DNA from: Chloroflexota bacterium
Lineage (GTDB): Bacteria; Chloroflexota; Anaerolineae; Caldilineales; Caldilineaceae
Direction of reading: 5' to 3'
Length of the DNA stretch: 11,327 nt
Assembly (NCBI GenBank): GCA_003577005.1
Contig: QEUW01000256.1
Coordinates: 1 to 11,327 of the forward strand
Positions 1 to 4,232 of this stretch are shown piece after piece. How positions within the stretch are numbered: the first letter of the stretch is position 1; each line of letters begins with the position of its first letter. Position numbers and translations under genes: made by a program. The notes beneath the pieces are model-generated. The model made no database searches, was not told where the DNA came from, and saw only the letters and a list, made by a program, of their open reading frames with translations.

Positions 1-1
1 G

Positions 2-514
2 ACGTTTGCGATAGCTGCCGCGGGGGTTGTGTTGGCGGCGATGTTGCTGAGTGCGCTTCAGCCTATGCCGGCCGCGGTCGAAGCGCAGAACGTGCCGTGC
101 TTCCGGCCCATTGGCGGGGCCAAGTTTGTCTGCGCTGACGGCGGCGCCTTCGAAGCGCGTGAGGGTGCGCGAATCGATGTGCAATACGGAGCAGCCGCAC
201 TGTTCGGGGGATCGCTCGAATTCGTCGAGGCGACGCCGATTGCGGTGACCTCTGGCGGGGCAATCGACCCGGACGGCGCCGTCTATGTGACGCTGACCAG
301 CGCCGGCAACGTGGGTACATCCAACGTAGTGACCACCACGGCGCGGCGCTTGCTGATTCTGCACAACGTCGGGTCCAACACCATCACCCTGACCGATACG
401 GGTCAGTTGCTGTTGGGTGGCAATGCTGCGCTGGGGGCTAACGATACGCTTGTGCTGTTCAGCAGCGGCGGCGCGGCCTCGAAGTGGGTGCAGTTGTCGA
501 AGGCGGATAACTGA
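2..514 (+). CDS. Signal-peptide-like, beta-rich phage structural protein (5' end cut off)
   Basis: The reading frame is open from the first bases of the window, so the true start is probably a few codons upstream; GTG at 29 and ATG at 41 are in-frame alternatives. The visible N-terminus is a hydrophobic Ala/Val/Leu stretch ending in an AVEA-Q sequence that looks like a signal peptidase I site. It is followed by two cysteines spaced as C-x10-C (CFRPIGGAKFVC) and Gly-rich segments that suggest stacked short beta strands. The C-terminal half alternates Thr/Val/Leu residues with turns (VVTTTARRLLILHNVGSN, then ITLTDTGQLLLGG), typical of a small beta domain in phage surface proteins. It lies directly before the head-completion genes and overlaps the next gene by one base (TGATG). 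A head decoration or accessory surface protein is possible; the function is unproven. The membrane or export signal is odd for this position. Confidence 0.6.
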   Translation, partial: TFAIAAAGVVLAAMLLSALQPMPAAVEAQNVPCFRPIGGAKFVCADGGAFEAREGARIDVQYGAAALFGGSLEFVEATPIAVTSGGAIDPDGAVYVTLTSAGNVGTSNVVTTTARRLLILHNVGSNTITLTDTGQLLLGGNAALGANDTLVLFSSGGAASKWVQLSKADN

Positions 515-729
515 TGAAGACAATCCGCATGATCACCCTGGCGGCTGGTCCGCAGGGCGTGCTGCAGCCGGGCAAGGTCTACCAGGTGGACGATACACTC
601 GCCGCGGCGCTCATCGCTGGCCGCAATGCAATCCTGGCGCCTAAGGGGGCATCCGTAGAGGTGGCCGCGGTTGAGCCGCCCGAACGGGCCGTGGTGCAGC
701 GTCCGCCGAGACGGCAGGCAAAGGGATAG
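514..729 (+). CDS. Small phage protein, 71 aa, unknown function
   Basis: This short gene begins at ATG 514 inside the stop codon of the preceding gene (TGATG), with a purine-rich AAGGCGG at 500-506 as likely ribosome binding site. I do not recognise a named family. The protein has an N-terminal strand-rich segment, then LQPGKVYQVDDTLAAALIAG, then a Pro/Arg-rich basic tail (ERAVVQRPPRRQAKG) that is probably disordered. The PG-x5-DDT-x-AA pattern recurs in the 77-residue protein encoded at 2484-2717, so the two may be paralogs. Small proteins of this kind are common in head-proximal clusters of siphophages. Position between the beta-rich protein and the connector gene suggests a virion assembly or head role, by context only. 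Confidence 0.7.
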   Translation: MKTIRMITLAAGPQGVLQPGKVYQVDDTLAAALIAGRNAILAPKGASVEVAAVEPPERAVVQRPPRRQAKG

Positions 730-733
730 TCCG

Positions 734-1330
734 ATGAGACAAGAGGTGACCTCGCTTCTGATTACACCGCCAGCAGTGGAGCCGGTCTCGCTCGACGAGG
801 CCAAGCTCCATCTGCGCGTCGATGGTCAAGAGGAGGATGACCTTATCACGGGCGACCTGATTGCCGCACGCGAGGTCTGCGAGGATGAGAGCCGCCGCGC
901 ATTCATCACGCAGACGAGGGAAGCGGTCCTGGAGTGTTGGCCGGCTGCGCCCTGGATTGCACTGCCCAGACCGCCACTTCAAAGCGTGACCAGCATCAAG
1001 TACACCGACAGCCAGGGGGTAGAGCACACGTGGCCCAGCAGCGAATACATCGTCGATACGGCGAGCACGCCGGGCCGTGTGCGGTTGGCATACGGCAAAT
1101 GGTGGCCGTGGGCGACCTTGCAGCCTGGTCCAGCCATCCGGGTGCGCTATGTGGCCGGCTACGGTGACGACGCCGAGGACGTGCCACAGAAGTTCCGCCA
1201 GGCGATCAAGCTCTTCATCGGCCACTACTACGAAAATCGGGAAGCGGTGACCGCCCAGGTACGTTTCAACCTGGCGCCGATTCCCCTAGGCGTGCGGTCG
1301 CTGCTCATGGTCGACCGGGGAACCTGGTGA
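734..1330 (+). CDS. Head-tail connector protein, gp6 / phiE125 gp8-like
   Basis: The 198-residue product looks like the phage gp6-like / phiE125 gp8 family of head completion proteins, which form a ring under the portal after DNA packaging. Diagnostic features are the opening LLITPPAVEPVSLDEAKLHL, followed by an acidic EEDDLITGDLIAAREVCEDES helix region. Next come a strand-rich middle with IALPRPPLQSVTSIKYTDSQ and a C-terminal IRVRYVAGYGDDAEDVPQKF segment leading into the helix QAIKLFIGHYYENRE. This order is characteristic: helical hairpin, beta insertion with the RPPLQSVTSI motif, then the VPQ-x3-QAI helix. The start at 734 was preferred over an in-frame TTG at 671 because the latter would overlap the previous gene by about 60 bases. 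The gene is followed at nine bases by the head-tail adaptor, the usual order. Confidence 0.92.
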   Translation: MRQEVTSLLITPPAVEPVSLDEAKLHLRVDGQEEDDLITGDLIAAREVCEDESRRAFITQTREAVLECWPAAPWIALPRPPLQSVTSIKYTDSQGVEHTWPSSEYIVDTASTPGRVRLAYGKWWPWATLQPGPAIRVRYVAGYGDDAEDVPQKFRQAIKLFIGHYYENREAVTAQVRFNLAPIPLGVRSLLMVDRGTW

Positions 1331-1338
1331 GGTGAGCG

Positions 1339-1692
1339 ATGCAGGCTGGTCTACTGCGCAAGCGCATCACGTTTCAGCAACGGAACATCACCCGCAGCAG
1401 CAACGGCGAACAGATGATCACCTGGGGCGATGTCGTGACGGTCTGGGCCGATGTGCGGTCTCCCGTGGTAGCTAACACGATAGAGCGCGACGAAGGGAGG
1501 GCCAACCAGGTGCAGGCGACCATCATGTACGACATCGACATCCGCTACCGCACGGGGCTGGACTCAACCATGAGGATTCTGTATGAGGGGCAGGCGCTCG
1601 ACATTCACTCCATCATGGACCCGGACGGGCGCCGGCAAAAGTTACGCCTGCGCGGCCTGGCTGTAGCGGACCCACCACCGGAGGGGTTATGA
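1339..1692 (+). CDS. Phage head-tail adaptor (SPP1 gp16 / Phage_H_T_join family)
   Basis: The 117-residue protein has the hallmark start of head-tail joining proteins, MQAGLLRKRITFQQRN, followed by a W-G-D-V-V-TVWADVRS block in which the Trp-Ala-x-Val motif is conserved. Further on comes DIRYRTGLDSTMRILYEGQ and the IHSIMDPDGRRQKLRLRG segment. In this family the small beta barrel forms the stopper ring between connector and tail and keeps DNA in the head. Length is normal for the family. GAGGTGA at 1329-1335, overlapping the end of the upstream gene, serves as ribosome binding site for ATG 1339. The stop codon overlaps the next start by four bases (ATGA), so translation is probably coupled. 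Confidence 0.94.
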   Translation: MQAGLLRKRITFQQRNITRSSNGEQMITWGDVVTVWADVRSPVVANTIERDEGRANQVQATIMYDIDIRYRTGLDSTMRILYEGQALDIHSIMDPDGRRQKLRLRGLAVADPPPEGL

Positions 1693-2048
1693 GAGTACAG
1701 TTTGTCGGCAACAAGGAGTTAGCCGCAACGCTCAAAAAGATGGAGCGGGGGACGAAGAATGAGAATTTGCGCAAAGCCATGCGAGCCGGCGCCGAGATCG
1801 TTCTCGCCGACGCCAAGCGTCGTGTGCCGCAGAAAACTGGTGAATTGCGTGATTCAATTCAAATCCAGGAACTCCAGTCAGCACGGGTAGATGTGGGTTC
1901 GCCGCTGGTTCAGGCGCCAGTGATCGAGTTTGGCTGGCCGGGCCACAACATCAAGCCGCAGCCGTACATGCGCCCGGCCTTCCATGAGAACCGGGATCAG
2001 GTGCTCGAGGCGATTGAGCGTGAGATGCAGGGGATCATGGGTCTCTAA
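1689..2048 (+). CDS. HK97 gp10 family phage protein (head-tail / tail completion)
   Basis: The 119-residue product matches the HK97 gp10-like pattern. An N-terminal VQFVGNKELAATLKKMERGT segment is followed by an amphipathic helix (LRKAMRAGAEIVLADAKRRV), then the nearly invariant PQKTGELRDSI motif. After this comes VDVGSPLVQAPVIEFGWPGH and the closing PQPYMRPAFHENRDQVLEAI, where PxPFxRPAxd is the family signature. Members act in tail completion or in joining head and tail. The start ATG 1689 overlaps the upstream stop by four bases and has GGAGG at 1680-1684, slightly close to the start. The stop overlaps the next start as TAATG. No unusual features are visible. Confidence 0.93.
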   Translation: MRVQFVGNKELAATLKKMERGTKNENLRKAMRAGAEIVLADAKRRVPQKTGELRDSIQIQELQSARVDVGSPLVQAPVIEFGWPGHNIKPQPYMRPAFHENRDQVLEAIEREMQGIMGL

Positions 2049-2440
2049 TGGCGACGCTAGGGGATAGTCTGTACGCCTATCTACACCAGCATCCAGGGCT
2101 GAGTGCGCTGGTTGGCAAGAGCATCTATCCCACCCGGATGCCCCAGGCGCCTGACCTGCCGGCTATCGTCTATCACCAGATTGCCCGGCGCCCGGTGCAT
2201 GTAAAGAAGGGGTATGTCAATCCCATCGTCGATGTGCTGATGCAGTTCGATGTGCTGGCGAAGACTTACACGGAACTGGAGGCGGTGGCGGCTGAACTGA
2301 AGCGGGCGCTCTACGGATACAAAGTCACGTCTCCCCATATCTACGATGTGATGGTCGAGGGGGAGCGGGATGGCGATGAGATCGACCTGCGACAGTTCCA
2401 CCGCAGCATCGACTGTTCGATCTGGTTGGCAGAGGAGTAG
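2048..2440 (+). CDS. DUF3168 tail terminator / tail completion protein
   Basis: The 130-residue protein resembles DUF3168 members (SPP1 gp17-like tail terminators), which cap the head-proximal end of the tail tube. The visible pattern is an N-terminal helix with SLYAYLHQHPGLSALVG, then IYPTRMPQAPDLPAIVYHQI, in which the YP-x-x-x-PQ-x-P-x-LPA-x-VY motif is typical. Next come a strand VDVLMQFDVLAKTYTELEAV and an LKRALYGY helix end. The C-terminus contains EGERDGDEIDLRQFHRSIDC and a final IWLAEE strand. Its place after the gp10-like gene is the standard order connector, adaptor, gp10, terminator. Start ATG 2048 shares a base with the upstream TAA. It is followed by an unusual heptamer array rather than by an immediately adjoining gene. 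Confidence 0.93.
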   Translation: MATLGDSLYAYLHQHPGLSALVGKSIYPTRMPQAPDLPAIVYHQIARRPVHVKKGYVNPIVDVLMQFDVLAKTYTELEAVAAELKRALYGYKVTSPHIYDVMVEGERDGDEIDLRQFHRSIDCSIWLAEE

Positions 2441-2441
2441 G

Positions 2442-2476
2442 GAACGTAGAACGCAGAGCGTAGAACGTAGAACGGA
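2442..2476 (+). repeat. Five tandem copies of a 7-bp unit (consensus GAACGTA)
   Basis: The 43-base gap between the terminator gene and the next gene is made almost entirely of heptamers: GAACGTA (2442), GAACGCA (2449), GAGCGTA (2456), GAACGTA (2463) and GAACGGA (2470). The last diverged copy supplies the purine run used as ribosome binding site by the downstream gene. Each copy differs from the consensus by at most one base. Total length (35) is not a multiple of three and the array is outside the coding frames. Heptameric short tandem repeats occur in intergenic DNA of several bacterial lineages. Here it is the only sizeable intergenic interruption in the operon. Confidence 0.9.
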
Positions 2477-2479
2477 GGA
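2474..2479 (+). promoter_or_regulatory. Ribosome binding site GGAGGA for the 77-aa gene
   Basis: A near-perfect Shine-Dalgarno GGAGGA ends four bases before ATG 2484 (GTG at 2481 is directly in front and in frame). It lies at the edge of the heptamer array and fixes the start of the gene at 2481 or 2484 instead of the further upstream in-frame codons, which would run back through the repeats into the previous gene. Confidence 0.75.
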
Positions 2480-2483
2480 AGTG

Positions 2484-2717
2484 ATGCAAAAGTATCTGGC
2501 GCTTGTGGAGCTGGTGAGCGCTGACGGGAAGCAGCGCTGGCAGCCCGGCTCCCTAATTGAACTCGATGACACGGCGGCGGCCATCCACCTCGCCAAGGGC
2601 AATGTTCGCCCGCTGGAGGGAACAACACCGCCAGCCGTGATTCCTGAGGGAGCGCCACCCGCTGAGGTGGTGCATGTGGCGCCGGTGCCGAAGAGCCGGA
2701 AAGGGAAAGGTGAGTAA
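2484..2717 (+). CDS. Small phage protein, 77 aa, paralog-like to the 71-aa protein
   Basis: The start ATG 2484 is chosen for its strong GGAGGA ribosome binding site. The protein begins with a strand-rich KYLALVELVSADGKQRW, followed by QPGSLIELDDTAAAIHLAKG and NVRPLEGTTP, and ends in a Pro/Ala-rich linker with a basic tail (PKSRKGKGE). The QPG-x5-DDT-x-AA core, a following Asn-x-x-x-(A/P)-L/(P) stretch and a basic, low-complexity tail are shared with the 71-residue protein at 514-729. Function is unknown to me. It sits between the tail terminator and the beta-rich 110-residue gene, overlapping the latter by one base (TAATG). A head or tail accessory role is inferred from context only. Confidence 0.72.
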   Translation: MQKYLALVELVSADGKQRWQPGSLIELDDTAAAIHLAKGNVRPLEGTTPPAVIPEGAPPAEVVHVAPVPKSRKGKGE

Positions 2718-3049
2718 TGGCAACATTGACTGTACTTTCACCCAGCCACCTGGCTGGTTCGGACCTGGATGCAGCCGCCGCCGCTGGGGCGGGCGACCAG
2801 TTTCTCAACGATGGGCGGACCATCCTCTATGTGAAGAATACCAACGCAGCATCGAGGACGGTGACCATCGTCACCAGCCCGACTGTGGCTGGCCTGGCGC
2901 TCGCCGACGTGGCCGTGGTTGTGGCCCAGAATGAAGAGAAGCTCATCGGGCCGTTCGACCCCCGGTATTTCAACGACAGCAACGGCTTTGTTCAGATCAC
3001 CTACAGCAGCGAGGTCGATGTGACCGTGCGGCCGATCCAGGTGAAATAG
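2717..3049 (+). CDS. Beta-rich small phage structural protein, 110 aa
   Basis: The protein has the look of a small single-domain virion protein made of alternating strands: an Ala/Gly-rich N-terminal linker (residues about 10-28), then GRTILYVKNTNAASRTVTIV, a turn with SPTVAGLALADVAVVVAQNE, then EKLIGPFDPRYFNDSNGFVQ and a last VDVTVRPIQVK strand. The E-x-x-LIGPF-x-P-x-x-(Y/F)-ND-x-x-G pattern recurs, as far as I recall, in small hypothetical proteins encoded near phage capsid and tail genes. A head decoration or tail-surface role is plausible but not shown. AAGGTGA at 2707-2713 is the ribosome binding site, and the start shares a base with the upstream stop. The next gene starts ten bases after its stop. 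Confidence 0.72.
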   Translation: MATLTVLSPSHLAGSDLDAAAAAGAGDQFLNDGRTILYVKNTNAASRTVTIVTSPTVAGLALADVAVVVAQNEEKLIGPFDPRYFNDSNGFVQITYSSEVDVTVRPIQVK

Positions 3050-3058
3050 GAGAGCATC

Positions 3059-3535
3059 ATGGCACAAACAACAGGCGGGATGCCCCGCTCAGGGTTCAAG
3101 GTCGAGGTTTCGACCAACGGCAGCGACTGGACCGACATCAGCGGCGCAGCGGCCACCGTTGCGCCTTCGGGCGGCGACCAGCTCACGGGTGAACAGAACA
3201 CGGCCGATGGCTCGGCGCCGGTGGTGGTCGGCTCCAACAAGGTCGGCGCCCGCACGCTGGAGGTCAACTGTCTCTATACCGAGACGGCAGGTGAGCCGTG
3301 GAAGATTGTCTCGAATCGCTACAACGGCGCGGTGAAGACCATCTATCTGCGCTACAGCCCGGCCGGGGGCGGCCAGGGCAGCCAGCGCTTTGTCTGTGCG
3401 CGCAACGACGACACGGCCATCGCCGTGCCTATCGTCAACTGTCTGCCACCCGAAGTGGATGCGGGCAGCGGTGACCCGGCCATGTTCACTTTCAGCGTCC
3501 TCACGCCGAAGCTGAAAGAGGAGACCATTGCATGA
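3059..3535 (+). CDS. Probable major tail (tube) protein
   Basis: The 158-residue product lies immediately upstream of the frameshifted tail chaperone pair, the canonical place of the major tail protein. It opens with a flexible segment (MAQTTGGMPRSG), followed by FKVEVSTNGSDWTDISGAAA, a form seen in tail tube proteins that describe an offset to a sample strand. A Gly/Ser-rich loop around residues 35-60 follows. The C-terminal half has strands TLEVNCLYTETAGEPW, AVKTIYLRYSPAGG and a final AMFTFSVLTPKL, consistent with a tube-domain beta sandwich. The protein would polymerise around the tape measure to form the tail tube. AGGAG at 3048-3052 is a good ribosome binding site. Its stop overlaps the next start as ATGA. 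The assignment rests on context and overall pattern rather than a unique motif. Confidence 0.82.
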   Translation: MAQTTGGMPRSGFKVEVSTNGSDWTDISGAAATVAPSGGDQLTGEQNTADGSAPVVVGSNKVGARTLEVNCLYTETAGEPWKIVSNRYNGAVKTIYLRYSPAGGGQGSQRFVCARNDDTAIAVPIVNCLPPEVDAGSGDPAMFTFSVLTPKLKEETIA

Positions 3536-4029
3536 GCTATATCAGTCCGGCCAGCGTGGGGCAGCCCGGCAGCGAGCCGCCCGCTCCACCGTATCTTTTG
3601 CAGGAGCAAGACGGCCACCCTGCGCCGGCATATCCTTCTGCGGTCGCCAACGGGGAGACGCCTCTACTCGGCGAGATCACCGCTCCCGAAGAGATCGAAG
3701 ACGACGAGGAAGACAACGACCACTACGAAGTGCGGGTCCGGCTGCGCAACATGACCTGGGGTGACAACATGGTCCACGCCAGGTTCCAGCTCCTGATCGA
3801 GACCATCGGCGACATCGATGGCGAAGACAGCACCGATGCGGACCGGGTGGCGGCGCTGCGCGAGCTGGTCACGGGGTTTGAAGAGCTGACGGCCTTCCTC
3901 GAACGGGTGGCGCGGGTGACGCGCAACGGCGAGCGGATCCCCATCAAACTGGTGCCCATGGACTTTATCAAAGAGGTCATGGACGCCATCAGCCGGGCGC
4001 GCCAGCGGAAGGCCTCCACAAAAAACTGA
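3532..4029 (+). CDS. Tail assembly chaperone, G-like product (0 frame)
   Basis: This 165-residue protein sits between the major tail protein and the tape measure gene, where tail assembly chaperones are found. Residues about 12-62 are a Pro-rich then strongly acidic low-complexity region (the stretch EEIEDDEEDND). The folded part begins with HYEVRVRLRNMTWGDNMVHA and is mostly helical, with RVAALRELVTGFEELTAFLE and a basic tail (SRARQRKAS). The frame ends with codons ACA AAA AAC TGA, so a perfect -1 slippery heptamer A AAA AAC abuts the stop. In lambda and many siphophages the corresponding protein binds the tape measure and, with a minority frameshifted GT form, recruits tail tube subunits. 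The start ATG 3532 has AGAGGAGA at 3517-3524 upstream. The role is inferred from position and the frameshift arrangement. Confidence 0.87.
   Translation: MSYISPASVGQPGSEPPAPPYLLQEQDGHPAPAYPSAVANGETPLLGEITAPEEIEDDEEDNDHYEVRVRLRNMTWGDNMVHARFQLLIETIGDIDGEDSTDADRVAALRELVTGFEELTAFLERVARVTRNGERIPIKLVPMDFIKEVMDAISRARQRKASTKN
4020..4026 (+). promoter_or_regulatory. Programmed -1 ribosomal frameshift site A AAA AAC
   Basis: Six A bases followed by C are read as (AC)A AAA AAC in the chaperone frame and fit the X XXY YYZ slippery rule exactly. The next codon in the 0 frame is the TGA stop at 4027-4029. A one-base backward slip continues at CTG 4026 into a frame open to TAG 4230-4232. The predicted fusion is 165 plus 68 residues, 233 in all. 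The slip direction (-1) is the one used by the lambda G/GT type of chaperone gene. Confidence 0.88.
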
Positions 4030-4232
4030 GGACTCGCCTCTACATCCATTTGTGGACCGGTGGCCCGGTGCCACCGGAGTACCTGGAGATGCAGTTGTGT
4101 CGAGAGTTCCACTGTCTGCCGTCACAACTGCGCCAGGAGCAGGATGAGGACGTGCTGCGCATCCTCTCCATGATGGATGTAGAGGCGAGAGTGCAAAAGC
4201 GGCGGAGCAGGGCAAAACGCAGTGGCAAGTAG
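4026..4232 (+). CDS. T-like C-terminal extension of the tail assembly chaperone (made by -1 frameshift)
   Basis: This 68-residue extension has no convincing start of its own: the only candidate near its beginning is a TTG at 4050 without a ribosome binding site. It is therefore best read as the continuation of the chaperone after frameshifting at 4020-4026. It begins LRTRLYIHLWTGGPVPPEYL and continues with QLCREFHCLPSQLRQEQDED and VLRILSMMDVEARVQKRR. The pattern REF-x-CLPSQL followed by a helix with LRIL-x-x-(M/L)-D-V-E-A is what I recognise from T-type or second tail chaperone frames in other siphophages. A basic tail ends it. In the lambda model the T domain contacts tail tube protein. The frame overlaps the tape measure start by 11 bases, so frameshifted ribosomes terminate right at that start. 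Confidence 0.85.
   Translation: MRTRLYIHLWTGGPVPPEYLEMQLCREFHCLPSQLRQEQDEDVLRILSMMDVEARVQKRRSRAKRSGK
4057..4077 (+). promoter_or_regulatory. Perfect 8-bp GC-rich hairpin downstream of the slip site
   Basis: CCGGTGGC at 4057-4064 is exactly complementary to GCCACCGG at 4070-4077, leaving a five-base CCGGT loop. It lies about 30 bases after the slippery heptamer, inside the T-like frame. That is farther than the usual 5-9 base spacer of -1 stimulatory structures, so its effect on frameshifting is uncertain. A weak 4-bp stem (GAGG 4028-4031 with CCTC 4037-4040) lies closer to the slip site. Confidence 0.55.

Noticed and set aside
671..733. Extended start of the connector gene at TTG 671
   Set aside because: It would overlap the preceding small gene by about 60 bases, and the family N-terminus aligns with ATG 734.
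4050..4232. An independent 60-residue gene starting at TTG 4050
   Set aside because: There is no ribosome binding site and TTG is a poor start. The frame is entered cleanly from the slippery heptamer at 4020, so it is treated as the T-like extension.
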